From assembly GCF_024741235.1 (NCBI RefSeq), contig NZ_JANSKA010000001.1:124001-188000 (forward strand): DNA of 64,000 bases, in the 5' to 3' direction. The DNA comes from Tractidigestivibacter montrealensis (GTDB lineage: Bacteria > Actinomycetota > Coriobacteriia > Coriobacteriales > Atopobiaceae). Shown piece after piece: positions 35,480-44,468 of the stretch. Positions within the stretch are counted from its first letter, which is position 1, and each line of letters starts with the position of its first letter. The notes under the pieces are model-generated. The model was not told the origin of the DNA. It was given only the letters and a program-made list of their open reading frames with translations, and ran no database searches. Made by a program: the position numbers and the translations under genes.

Positions 35480-35771
35480 ACAGCACCCTCCCATCCCGCC
35501 TGATCTCGCCACGCAAATCTGCGGGGAGGTCATCATCAAGATTGACGACGTCCAACTTCAAGAGACACCACAGCTCATTTTGAAGCCGGTCGCACAGCCC
35601 CGCAAAGTCGGAGCATCCTTCGACGGCGAGGTCTATGTCACTCTTCGGACGATTAGTCCCCCGAGCCCTCGAGCCGAACAAAATCACTCGTTGGGCGCCT
35701 GACTCACGCGAGAACTGCACTACCTGTGCGTAAACATCCTCTATGGGTACTCGCCCTGTCCCTGAAGTCAT
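35466..35771 (-). CDS. Minimal nucleotidyltransferase (MNT, MntA-like antitoxin)
   Basis: A 101-residue pol-beta-fold nucleotidyltransferase with the motif GSRARG (33-38) and the metal ligands in SDIDLAV (44-50), plus KLDVVNLDD for the third acidic residue. In MNT/HEPN systems MNT adenylylates the HEPN toxin partner. The paired gene here (35066-35479) is interrupted, so this copy may have no functional partner. Confidence 0.88.
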   Translation of the reverse strand: MTSGTGRVPIEDVYAQVVQFSRESGAQRVILFGSRARGTNRPKSDIDLAVEGCSDFAGLCDRLQNELWCLLKLDVVNLDDDLPADLRGEIRRDGRVLYEKV

Positions 35772-36022
35772 GCTGCCTCCGGACTCGTAGTGGCTCTCTT
35801 AGTACAGTATCCCACGACCTGGCGTGATTATCGAAGGACCCAGAGAACGGTCTTTCAGGGATCTTGAGCCATGTGCCTCTGTTATGTTGGGTGCCAAAGC
35901 AAGGCAAGCGCGCCGACCCGCTGGATAGAATCCCCCTAACCGCAGGCTAACCCCACAAGACGAAGAACGTGCCACAGCCGGCTCACACCTTGGCGCGACG
36001 CGGTTCGAGATTGGGGGACATC

Positions 36023-37237
36023 ATGGCAACCTCTCACGGCAACGCAACTACCAGCACCATCACGCGCAGGTCCTTTATAGCCGGCTCGGGAGGCGCTCTC
36101 GGAGCCATTGCGCTCGCGGGCTGCTCCACCGGCACGTCTTTGGATACGACGGCAAGCGAGACAAGCGCTTCCGCAACCAGCGCCACGTCGGAGGCCCTGG
36201 GCACCAACCCCGCGGACCTCTCCTCCGTCACCATAGACCCCGCCGCGTGGAGTTACGACGAGACGAACGACATCTACTACCAGATCGGCGTCCAGTACTG
36301 CGCGACGCCAGCCGCCACAGACTACGAGACCATGGGCATCTACGTCCCCGGCGCGTACTTCTCGGCAACCTCAAACGGTGACGGCACCTATACCTGCACG
36401 GTAAACTCATCCGCCGCTGTGGGCAACTTCACCGCGGCGACGGCTCCCGTGGTCATCCCCGTGAACACGGCCGGCTACTCGGCCCAAGCCGCGCCCACCC
36501 AATACAGCGCAGACGGCCTCACGGACTACCCAGAGGCCGGGCTCGTCTACGCCTAACCCGGGTGCCGAGGTCGCAGCAACGGCACCAACTCGGACGGCAC
36601 GAGCTTCGCCGGCGGCGCGCCCTGGGGCGTCACCGACCTCAAGGCCGCCGTGCGCTACCTGCGCTACAACGCCTCCGCCATCCCCGGCGGCGCCGAGCGC
36701 GTCTTCACGTTTGGCCACTCTGGCGGCGGCGCCCAGAGCGCCCTCATGGGCGCGACCGGCGACTCCGCCCTCTACGCGCCGTACCTCTCGTCCATTGGCG
36801 CACTGTTCACGGACGCCTCCGGCAGCGCGATAAGCGACGCCGTCACCGGCTCCATGTGCTGGTGCCCCATCACCTCACTCGACATCGCAAACGAGGCCTA
36901 CGAGTGGATGATGGGTCAGTTTGCAACCACCGGCACCCGCGCGGAAGGCACGTGGACAAAGCTCTTCTCGGGCGACCTTGCCGAGAAGTTCGCCGCCTAC
37001 GTCAACGACCTTGGACTCGTTAACGAGAATGGCTCCACATTGGTGCTCCAGGAGGGTGGCGAAGGAGCCTACACCTCGGGCAGCTACTACGACGCCGTGG
37101 TGGACGCCATCGAGACCTCGCTCAACAACTTCCTGGCAGACACTGAGTTTCCGTACACGCCCAGCACATACGCCATCGAGCCAAGCAGAAGCTCGGCCTC
37201 CCCCTCGGCAATCGAGGTCGACTCCCCCGCCGTGTAG
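36023..37237 (+). pseudogene. Broken tannase (subtype B-like) esterase, Tat lipoprotein
   Basis: From ATG 36023 (GGGGG upstream) the protein has a Tat motif (TRRSFIAGS) and lipobox LAGC (Cys34). An in-frame TAA at 36554-36556 interrupts it; translation in the same frame then resumes at PGCRGRSNG, GGAPWGVTDLKAAVRYLRYNA, the serine nucleophile in FGHSGGGAQSAL, CWCPITSLDIANEAYEWM. These match bacterial subtype B tannases, which cleave gallate esters. Family consensus NPGARGR would be restored at the lesion by removing one T and adding one C, suggesting paired indels. The 3' end is also lost: the last about 25 codons are antisense of a truncated DUF6179 gene. Length is well short of a full tannase. 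Confidence 0.7.
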
Positions 37238-37341
37238 AGCCAGACCAGGCGGGAGAAAACCTGCGCAGCCCCGCGGCGCGCGCGGTCAAGGTCACCGCCG
37301 CTGACATCAGCGCCATTGGTCTCCGCAATCTCCCTGCTCAC
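37087..37341 (-). pseudogene. Truncated DUF6179-like gene
   Basis: GTG 37341 (GGAGGAGG upstream) overlaps the DUF6323 stop as GTGA. The N-terminal reading RARRGAAQVFSRLVWLYT followed by AGESTSIAEGEAELLLGSMAYVLGVYG resembles the start of DUF6179 (a YT.GESSS...A..LL.SI.Y pattern). After about 37155 the frame is antisense of the tannase gene, ending at 37087 after 84 residues, whereas DUF6179 proteins are several hundred residues. So only the 5' end survives. Confidence 0.5.
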
Positions 37342-37805
37342 CAGTCCTCCTCCGTGCGCCACGGGCTATGCTCCCACGCGTCCTCCACGCCCAGCTCCCC
37401 GGGCCCGCAGACGTCTGCGGCGGAAAGGCCGAACAGCGCGTCCACATCTCCCTGCGCCGAGTCGAACGCCTCGCGCAGCGCCTCCGCCACGCGCGCGTCC
37501 GCCACGCCCATGGGAACCTGGTCGCGCAGCTCGTAGAAGGCATCCTGGATTTCCCCCAGCTGCTCGGCCAGACGGCCCCGCTCAAGGTAGGGAGAGTCCG
37601 CAAATGCCTCGACGAGCACCGAGAGCACGCCTCCGCCCAGCTCGACGCGCTCCAGCGAGCCCAGTGCCGCGCGTCGCCGCTGGTCAAGGGCTTGCAGGTC
37701 CTTCTCGTCCAGCAAAAGCCCCGCCCGCGCAAGGTCCGTCTGCGCCGCAGGCGAGAGTCCCGCGCCCGTGCCGCCGAGAAACGCCAGCATGTCCTCGCGT
37801 GCCAC
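37338..37805 (-). CDS. DUF6323-like protein
   Basis: A 155-residue acidic, mostly helical protein. The stretch ALGSLERVELGGGVLSVLVEAFADSPYL followed by LAEQLGEIQDAFYELRDQ and VADARVAEALREAFDSAQGDVDALF fits DUF6323 (RVEFG.GIL..L...F.DSPY...), which is usually encoded next to DUF6179, as here. Function unknown. Start may be GTG 37805, TTG 37808 or ATG 37790; GTG is chosen for spacing to the G-run. Possibly still expressed although its partner is truncated. Confidence 0.55.
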   Translation of the reverse strand: MAREDMLAFLGGTGAGLSPAAQTDLARAGLLLDEKDLQALDQRRRAALGSLERVELGGGVLSVLVEAFADSPYLERGRLAEQLGEIQDAFYELRDQVPMGVADARVAEALREAFDSAQGDVDALFGLSAADVCGPGELGVEDAWEHSPWRTEEDW

Positions 37806-37808
37806 CAA

Positions 37809-38133
37809 CCCGCCCCCCCTCTGTTGCCTGGCTCGATTCTGCCCTATGGAGATTCTGATTTGCAGACTTGAGTTTGGATCGCCAATGAGCCGGGAGCCAC
37901 CCCCTGCAGCACGTGATAATCGACTCCGCAGGTTCCAAGCGTTGGAACCCGCCCAGAATGGTTTCTACTCTGGGTTCTGAGTTCCAGGTCGGAGGCTGAG
38001 CCGTGAAACACGCTGGGCTTCCGTTCCGAGGATGCGTTAGCACAGCCGGAGGGTTTTGTACGGCCGGGGGGCACAGCAACCCGAGATTGGCATACTTTTA
38101 CGGTTGGTGGCAGTTCACGCCAACACGGCACTC
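37809..38133. other. Intergenic region with small palindromes and a solo element end
   Basis: No gene. GGTTCCAA-GCG-TTGGAACC (37931-37949) is a short dyad, and CCAGAA...TTCTGAG repeats follow it. At 38101-38116 lies CGGTTGGTGGCAGTTC, preceded by TGGCATACTTTTA; this matches the left end and outer flank of the 127-bp element family, but no right end is present, so it is a decayed or solo terminus. Confidence 0.55.
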
Positions 38134-38652
38134 CTACGCCCTTCTGGCCACGCTCTCTACGTGCTGAAGCTCGAAGCGCCAGCGCTGCGTTGCCTCCGGG
38201 TACTTCTCGCGATCGACGGGCGAGAGGAACATCGCCTTCGGCCGCACCCAGAGCGAACCGTCCCCGTAGAGCTTGCGGTAGACCACGACCTCCTCGCCGG
38301 TCTCAGAGTCATGTGCAACGTCCTCCACGAGGTAGGAGTCGCCTTTGAAGTGGCGGTAGATTCCGTGGATGACGAGGGGATTCTCGACGGCGGGCTCAGT
38401 CGCAGGCACGGGCTCCGACGGTGCCGGCGCCGCAGCCTCCACAGCAGCCCTCGTCTCAAGCGCCTGCTCAAGGCACTCCTTCACGCGACCCTTGCACTTG
38501 CCGCACTTGGTAGTCGCGCCGGTCATGCGCTTGACGTCTGCCATGCTCGTTGCGCCGGCGTCCACCGCCGCCTCAACGTCTTCCCTGGTAACGTGCTTGC
38601 AGCCGCAGACAACATCCTTCTTGCCGCCCTTGCCACCATGCTTCTTGCCCAT
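38134..38652 (-). CDS. BFD-like [2Fe-2S] domain fused to DUF1653
   Basis: A 172-residue protein from ATG 38652 (AGGGGCGAC upstream). Residues 13-65 match a bacterioferritin-associated-ferredoxin-like fold: VCGCKHVTREDVEAAVDAGA, TSMADVKRMTGATTKCGKC, with Cys16, Cys18, Cys50 and Cys53 as cluster ligands. After an Ala/Pro linker (about 66-95), residues about 97-165 are DUF1653: GIYRHFKGDSYLVEDVAHDSETGEEVVVYRKLYG and WVRPKAMF. DUF1653 is normally a free small protein of unknown role. The fusion suggests an iron-sulfur sensing or electron-transfer attachment to it. Confidence 0.8.
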   Translation of the reverse strand: MGKKHGGKGGKKDVVCGCKHVTREDVEAAVDAGATSMADVKRMTGATTKCGKCKGRVKECLEQALETRAAVEAAAPAPSEPVPATEPAVENPLVIHGIYRHFKGDSYLVEDVAHDSETGEEVVVYRKLYGDGSLWVRPKAMFLSPVDREKYPEATQRWRFELQHVESVARRA

Positions 38653-38777
38653 GTCGCCCCTAACGTCGCAAACAAATCCTCGGCTCCATTCTGCATCACT
38701 CTGCAGGCAGGATGTGTCATCGCAAAGGCAACTGACACTACAATGGGCACGCACACCCTCGAAACCTGGGAGAAAGC

Positions 38778-39428
38778 ATGGACAAGCCGCTCGGGCCCGC
38801 GCACATCAAGGCAGCGCTCTTCGACTTTGACGGCACGCTCGCAGACACCGAGCGTTTTGGCATCGAGCTGGACGAGGAGGCCTACGCCTACTACGGCATC
38901 ACGCCAACGGAGGCCGAGAAGGCATCGCTCTCGGGCACAGATGGTTTGGAGTCAATTCCAGCGCTCTTCCATGCACACGGCCTTGGGGTAAGCGCCGAGG
39001 AGTTCTTCGCGCACCGCCGCCCAAGCGACGTCATCTACCAAGAGCTACCCATAAAGGCCTCGCCGGGCGCTCGGGAGGTCATGCGCCGTCTACGCGCTGC
39101 CGGCGCACGCATCGCCGTTGTCTCGACCACGCGGCACGCACTTGTGGAGACCGTCCTCGGGCGCATTGGCCTTGCCGACCTCGTGGACGTCGTGATTGGC
39201 GGGGACGACGTCGAGCACCACAAGCCCAACCCGGAGCCCTACGCCCGCGCTCTCGAGAAGCTCGCCACGACCCCCGCGGAGGCCGTGGCGTTTGAGGACT
39301 CACCTTCCGGCGTAGCATCGGCGCAGGCAGCCGGCGTCTACACGTTTGGATTCACGGGCTCCTGCGTGCCGCAGGAGCTGCCGGCGGCAGACGAGCGTTT
39401 CCACTCTTTCGAGGAGCTTGCCAAGTAG
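38778..39428 (+). CDS. HAD-superfamily phosphatase (beta-phosphoglucomutase-like)
   Basis: A 216-residue HAD hydrolase. Motif I is FDFDGTLADTE (Asp16, Asp18), motif II VVSTTR, motif III lysine in HHKPNPEPY, motif IV EDSPSGVASAQAAG. The helical cap at residues 30-90 is subclass IA. Resembles PGM-B/Gph sugar-phosphate phosphatases; the substrate is unknown. It ends 11 bp from the end of the convergent GH3 gene. Confidence 0.9.
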   Translation: MDKPLGPAHIKAALFDFDGTLADTERFGIELDEEAYAYYGITPTEAEKASLSGTDGLESIPALFHAHGLGVSAEEFFAHRRPSDVIYQELPIKASPGAREVMRRLRAAGARIAVVSTTRHALVETVLGRIGLADLVDVVIGGDDVEHHKPNPEPYARALEKLATTPAEAVAFEDSPSGVASAQAAGVYTFGFTGSCVPQELPAADERFHSFEELAK

Positions 39429-39439
39429 CACAGCCTGGG

Positions 39440-41794
39440 CTAGCCCCTGTGCCACGGCGCGCGGCCGTTTGCCAGGTTGAGAAGCGCGTGCGCAACGCCC
39501 TCGGGCATGGCGCCACCGGAGCAGTTCACCAGCCCAAACAGCGCGCAGCCGGCACTCGACGCGATGGACATGCGGCACTGCGGGTCTGTTGGGTCGTCGT
39601 ACTGGCGCTCGACCGCACCCCTAATCTGGTTTGCCACAAAGCGGCAGGTACCGGAGGTCTCCGCCATCTCGAGCAGCGAGTCCGTCTCGTCGTACGTGCC
39701 CTTGGTGTGATGTGCCTCCGGCGGGATTGCCCTGCCGAGAAGCACGCGAAAGTCCGCCTCCGTGGGCTTGCCCTTGGGCGAGCGATACCAGGTCCCTGCG
39801 TACTTGCCCGGCGCCGCGATGCCCTTGCCCGCAATGTCCAGCGCACCACGCAGCCGCACGTCCTCCACCGAGGACCCAACAAGCACCTGGTAGATGCCGC
39901 CAACAACCTTCCAGCCGTTGTCCCACACAGAGAGGCTCTTCTCGTCAAGCGGCACGCCCACGCGGCGGGTCTCGCCGGGGGCAAGCTCCACGCGCGCAAA
40001 GCCAGCAAGCTGCACGCGCGGGTGCGGAAGGCCGCCCTCGGGCGCGGCAACGTAGACCTGCGCCACCTCGGCCCCCACCACCTGCCCCGCATTGGTTATG
40101 TCGAAGCTCACCGTCCGGCTGGCGGCATCCACCGCGAGCCGGTCGTAGGAGAAGCTCGTGTACGAGAGCCCCTGCCCAAAGCAGTGCGCCACGGGCACGC
40201 CCGCGGTCCGGTAGTACCGGTATCCCACAAAGACGCCCTCGCGGTACTGGGACTGGCGGTGCGGCTTGCCCCAGCACTCCGCACACGGCGCGTCCTCCGC
40301 GCGCAGCGGCCAGGTCTCCGGCAGCTTGCCCGACGGGTTCACCCCGCCCTCCAGCACGTCGACCGTGGCCTCGGCACCGGCCTCGCCGCCAAGGCCCGCG
40401 TAGAGAACCGCGGCAACGTCGGCCTCCCAGGGCAGCTCGACGGGGCTTCCGCACTGAAGCACCACCACGGTACGCGGGTTTGCAGCAGCCACGGCGGCTA
40501 CCAGGCGGTTCATGCCCTCGGGCAGGCGCATGTCCTCGCGGTCGTAGCCCTCGGACTCGATGGTCTCGGGCAGGCCGACCACCACGACGGCGACCTCCGC
40601 GTCACGGGCAACGCGCGCTGCCTCATCTATCAGCGCGTCATTCGTCTCGCCGGTGCGCGCGTCGTAGCCAGCGGCGTACGTCCAGCCAGGGCGCAGTTCG
40701 CGCATGGTAGCCACCTGGCGAGCGTTGATGTGGCTCGAGCCGCCACCCTGGTAGCGGGGCTTCTCGGCCATCTGTCCAATGAGCGCCACACGGGCACCTG
40801 CTGCAAGCGGAAGCGTTCCATCGTTGGCCAGAAGCACGTGGCCCTCGGCGGCAACGCGCCGCGCCACCTCGCGGTTTGCCGCCACGTCCACGGCGGCTTC
40901 GTCCGCGCTGCCGGCGTGCGCGATGGCAAGGGCCGCCAGCCGGCGGGCGCTCTCGCGCACGCGCTCCTCGTGCAGCGTGCCAGCCTCCAGCGCGGCCGCC
41001 GCCTGCCTCTGCAGGTGCTTGCCGCCGCCAGGCATGGCCAGGTCGCAGCCGGCCTCGTAGGCGGCGCCGCGGTCGTGCATGCCACCCCAGTCCGTCACCA
41101 CCACGCCGTCAAAGCCCCACTCGTCGCGCAGGATCTCGCGCAGGAGGTGGCGGTTGTCGCTGCAGTAGATGCCATTGAGCATCACGTAGGCGCTCATCAC
41201 CATCTGCGGCTTGGCATCGCGAACCACCATCTCGAAGGCGCGCAGGTAGATCTCGCGCAGGGTGCGCTCGTCCACAAGGCTGTCGTTGCTAAAGCGCTTG
41301 TACTCCTGCGAGTTCACGGCAAAGTGCTTGACGCACGAGCCCGCGCCGGTGGACTGCACCCCGCGCACGTGGCTCGTGGCAAGCGTGCCCGCAAGCAGGG
41401 GGTCTTCCGAGAAGTACTCGAAGTTGCGTCCGCAGAGCGGGCTCCGCTTGATGTTGAGCCCCGGCCCCAGCACCACGCCCACGCCCATCGAGCGCGCCTC
41501 TCGCCCAATGGCCGCGCCCATCTGCTCCACCAGATCCGAATCCCACGTGGCGGCGGCCGTCGCCAGCGCGGGGAAGCACGTGGCGGGCTCCGATATGACC
41601 ATGCCCTTGGCGTCGGTCCCAGGCTTCTGGTAGCGAAGCCCCGAGGGGCCGTCGCTCACGGTGAGCGCCGGGAGGCCGGCCTCCGGGTACGACTTCGTGC
41701 GCCAGAAGTCCGCACCAACGCCCAGGTCAAGCAGCTGGTCTCGGCTCAGGCTTGCCACGGCCTTCTCGGCTGCGCTTGAGTACTCGGAATCCAT
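39440..41794 (-). CDS. GH3 beta-glucosidase (cytoplasmic)
   Basis: A 784-residue glycoside hydrolase family 3 enzyme from ATG 41794, with AGGAGGA upstream and only 2 bp after the GH78 stop. Usual order: catalytic barrel first (LTVSDGPSGLRYQ, GRNFEYFSEDP, KHFAVNSQEYKR at 156-167, nucleophile in VVTDWGGMHD, Asp235), then the alpha/beta sandwich and a FnIII-like domain (VPVAHCFGQGLSYTSFSYD, QVVGAEVAQVYVA). No signal peptide. Third gene of the symporter-GH78-GH3 operon: it would remove glucose exposed after rhamnose is cut, as needed for rutinosides. Confidence 0.94.
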   Translation of the reverse strand: MDSEYSSAAEKAVASLSRDQLLDLGVGADFWRTKSYPEAGLPALTVSDGPSGLRYQKPGTDAKGMVISEPATCFPALATAAATWDSDLVEQMGAAIGREARSMGVGVVLGPGLNIKRSPLCGRNFEYFSEDPLLAGTLATSHVRGVQSTGAGSCVKHFAVNSQEYKRFSNDSLVDERTLREIYLRAFEMVVRDAKPQMVMSAYVMLNGIYCSDNRHLLREILRDEWGFDGVVVTDWGGMHDRGAAYEAGCDLAMPGGGKHLQRQAAAALEAGTLHEERVRESARRLAALAIAHAGSADEAAVDVAANREVARRVAAEGHVLLANDGTLPLAAGARVALIGQMAEKPRYQGGGSSHINARQVATMRELRPGWTYAAGYDARTGETNDALIDEAARVARDAEVAVVVVGLPETIESEGYDREDMRLPEGMNRLVAAVAAANPRTVVVLQCGSPVELPWEADVAAVLYAGLGGEAGAEATVDVLEGGVNPSGKLPETWPLRAEDAPCAECWGKPHRQSQYREGVFVGYRYYRTAGVPVAHCFGQGLSYTSFSYDRLAVDAASRTVSFDITNAGQVVGAEVAQVYVAAPEGGLPHPRVQLAGFARVELAPGETRRVGVPLDEKSLSVWDNGWKVVGGIYQVLVGSSVEDVRLRGALDIAGKGIAAPGKYAGTWYRSPKGKPTEADFRVLLGRAIPPEAHHTKGTYDETDSLLEMAETSGTCRFVANQIRGAVERQYDDPTDPQCRMSIASSAGCALFGLVNCSGGAMPEGVAHALLNLANGRAPWHRG

Positions 41795-41796
41795 CG

Positions 41797-44466
41797 CTAG
41801 TCCTCCTGACTGCGGATCGTGCATGAAAACTCGTGCGTGCCGGCGGCCACCTCGTAGCGCGAGCCGTCCGGCAGCACCACCGTAGCGCTTGCGTTGGAAG
41901 GCACTGTGACCGAGAAGCGCCAGCCACCATCAGTGCGGACCCAGCCGCTCTCCACGCGCCCGCAGGAGCTCTGGTAGGCAGCACGAGCGTGCGAGAAGTG
42001 CCCACCAGGCCTGGGCGCCACCGTGAAGTGCCGCTCGCCGTCCGGCTCGATGCCGCACATCACGCGGAAGAGCCACGCGCATACGGCACCCTTGGAGTAG
42101 TGGTTGAGCGACGCGATGCCGCCCTGCGCCTGAGTGCCCTCCCACGACTCCCACACGGTGGTCGCCCCCATCTTGGGCATGAAGAGCCAGCCCGGCATCT
42201 GCTCGTTCTCGAGCAGGCGATATGCCGCGTCCAGGTCGTACGAGGCAAGCACGTCCATGATAAGCGGCGTGGAGAGAAAGCCCGTGCCCAGACGCCAGCC
42301 GTAGTTCTCGCATGCGCGCACCAGGCGCTCCCGCGCGAAGTCCGTCTGGCTCTCGTCGAGCAGACCAAAGACGAGCGGCCGCACGAGGCGAGCCTGCCTG
42401 TCGGTGTCGAGCGTGTACTCAGGAAGCTGGCTCAGCTCCTGGTAGGCGCGGCGGCAGCCCTCGGAGTAGGCGCGATAGCGCTCCTCGTCCTCCGCGCGGC
42501 CAAGCTCCGCAGCAATCTGGGCCATGCAGCCCAGCACGTAGGCAGTGTAGGCCGTAGCCACCTCGGGGTGCGGCGCCACGGTGTCCTTCCAGTCCATCTT
42601 GTGGACGTCCTCGGGCTCGGCCCACTCGCCGTAGCTCTGGCCCATGTTCACCAGATAGCGGCGGTTCTCGCGCGAGAGCCGCACGCGCGGCGCAAAGGGG
42701 CCGGTCTTGCCGCAGCGCGCCACCATGAACTCCGCATAGCGACGCATGCCGTCATAGAACTCCGAGAGCACCGACGCGTCGCCGTAGTGCTTCCAGTAGC
42801 GATATGGGATGAGAATGCCCGCGTCGGCCCAACCCACCGAGCCATCCAGGAAGCGCATGTAGGAGTCCACACCGCCGGCGGGCGCAACCTGCGGCAGCTT
42901 TCCGTCACGCTTCTGCCAGTCGAAGAGGTCGTGCAGCCACTTGCGTTCGAACGTTCGGCAGTCAAAGAGGTACGAGAAGGTCTCGAAGAAGATCTGCGCG
43001 TCACCCGACCAGCCGTGGCGCTCGCGCGTGGGGCAGTCGGTGGGCACGTCGAGCGAGTTGCCCTTCGTCGACCACACGGTGGCGTCGAAGAAGCGGTTGA
43101 GCAGCTCGTTGGAGCTCTCGAAGCTCCCAGTCTGCGCCATGTCGGAGTAGAGCGCTATGGCCGTGAGAGAGCCAGCCCCCAGCTGGGCGTCCGTCTCGAC
43201 CTCCACGTAGCGAAAGCCAAAGACGCAGAACGTGGTGCGGTAGTGGTTATGCCCCTCGCGGCACACGTACTCCACCTGCTGGAGCGGCGTGGCAAAGCCC
43301 TCGCGCGTGCACTGGATGTTCTTGAGCGTGAGGTTGCCGTTCTCGTCCAGCATCTCTCCGCAGCGGAGAAGGACATGCTGCCCCCCGTGGGCATCAAAGT
43401 CCAGCTCCACCCAACCGGCAATGTTCTGGCCCAGGTCATAGAGGAGCCTGCCGTTTGGGGTCTTCCCCGGCGCTGGCGAGAAGCGCTCGTGCATCGTGAC
43501 CGGCACGTTGTTCGAGGCCGTGGGGACCACGTCGTGGTGCGTCGCGCGGGCGTGGCCGGAGTAGCTTGGCATGCGCGTGGCATCGACGATCTCGCCGTCC
43601 TTGTTGTCGGCAAAGAGGATGGGACCGTCGTTCGACCACTGCCAGTCCGGGCCGGTCTCCACGCTCTCCACGATGCCATCGGCATAGGTAAGCTCGAGCT
43701 GCGCCAGGAGCTTGGTCTGGGTGCCGTACTGGTTGAGCAGCCCCCACGCGCCGCATGAGCCCCGGTACCAGCCGTCGGCAAGCTGCACCGTAAGCTCATG
43801 TCCGCCGGCCGCAAGCGCCTCGGTCACGTCGTAGGCCTGGTATTGGACGCGTTTGCGGTAGTCCGTGTGGCCAGGCGCCATGCAGAAGCCGCCGACCTTC
43901 TCGCCATCAATGCGCGCCTCGTAGAGGCCGCAGGCCGTGATGTAGAGGCGTGCGCGCACCAGGCCGGCCGCAACATCAAAGGCGCGACGGAAGCAGTCCG
44001 CGGGATAGCGGCCCTCGAGGATGGGCTCGGTCACCACCTGGTCTGGCTGGGCGGGATGCATGGCAGCAATCATCTGCTTGAAGTTGCCCAGGGCGCCCAC
44101 GCGCTGGGTAGGCACGTCGTAGTCACCGCTGATCCAGCGGGCAGACCAGTCATCGGGCGAGAGAAGCCCCACCTCGATGCCTGCGGGCTCAGACCATGCA
44201 CCCGCCACGCCCTTCTCGTCCCAGACGCGCACGCGCCAGGTGACGTGCTGGCGGCTTGCAAGCGGCTCGCCCGGCCAGTCAAGCTGCATGGACGCCGACT
44301 CCTCGCGGCCCGTGTCCCAGAGGGTCGCGCCGTTCTCATCCTCGCAGACCACCTGGCAGGCGCTCTGGGAGATGCCGTCCTCGTCGACCCAGGCCAGGTG
44401 TGGGCAGGCGACGCCCAACCCCAGCGGGTTGGTGAGGCTCTCGGCGGTAAGGTTGGTCGCACGCAT
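41797..44466 (-). CDS. GH78 alpha-L-rhamnosidase (second copy)
   Basis: An 889-residue GH78 enzyme without signal peptide. Ig-like N-terminus (LTNPLGLGVACPHLAWV), jelly-roll domain (DDWSARWISGDYD, FCMAPGHTDYRKRVQYQAYDVT), barrel with the catalytic stretch DVPTDCPTRERHGWSGDAQIF, later KMGATTVWESWEG and NHYSKGAVCAWLFR. Compared with the 26071 copy the catalytic motif reads CPTRERHGWSGD rather than CPQRDERMGWTGD, so the two belong to different GH78 clades and probably prefer different rhamnosides. Two bases separate it from each neighbour, so the three genes form one transcript. Confidence 0.95.
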   Translation of the reverse strand: MRATNLTAESLTNPLGLGVACPHLAWVDEDGISQSACQVVCEDENGATLWDTGREESASMQLDWPGEPLASRQHVTWRVRVWDEKGVAGAWSEPAGIEVGLLSPDDWSARWISGDYDVPTQRVGALGNFKQMIAAMHPAQPDQVVTEPILEGRYPADCFRRAFDVAAGLVRARLYITACGLYEARIDGEKVGGFCMAPGHTDYRKRVQYQAYDVTEALAAGGHELTVQLADGWYRGSCGAWGLLNQYGTQTKLLAQLELTYADGIVESVETGPDWQWSNDGPILFADNKDGEIVDATRMPSYSGHARATHHDVVPTASNNVPVTMHERFSPAPGKTPNGRLLYDLGQNIAGWVELDFDAHGGQHVLLRCGEMLDENGNLTLKNIQCTREGFATPLQQVEYVCREGHNHYRTTFCVFGFRYVEVETDAQLGAGSLTAIALYSDMAQTGSFESSNELLNRFFDATVWSTKGNSLDVPTDCPTRERHGWSGDAQIFFETFSYLFDCRTFERKWLHDLFDWQKRDGKLPQVAPAGGVDSYMRFLDGSVGWADAGILIPYRYWKHYGDASVLSEFYDGMRRYAEFMVARCGKTGPFAPRVRLSRENRRYLVNMGQSYGEWAEPEDVHKMDWKDTVAPHPEVATAYTAYVLGCMAQIAAELGRAEDEERYRAYSEGCRRAYQELSQLPEYTLDTDRQARLVRPLVFGLLDESQTDFARERLVRACENYGWRLGTGFLSTPLIMDVLASYDLDAAYRLLENEQMPGWLFMPKMGATTVWESWEGTQAQGGIASLNHYSKGAVCAWLFRVMCGIEPDGERHFTVAPRPGGHFSHARAAYQSSCGRVESGWVRTDGGWRFSVTVPSNASATVVLPDGSRYEVAAGTHEFSCTIRSQED

Positions 44467-44468
44467 GG

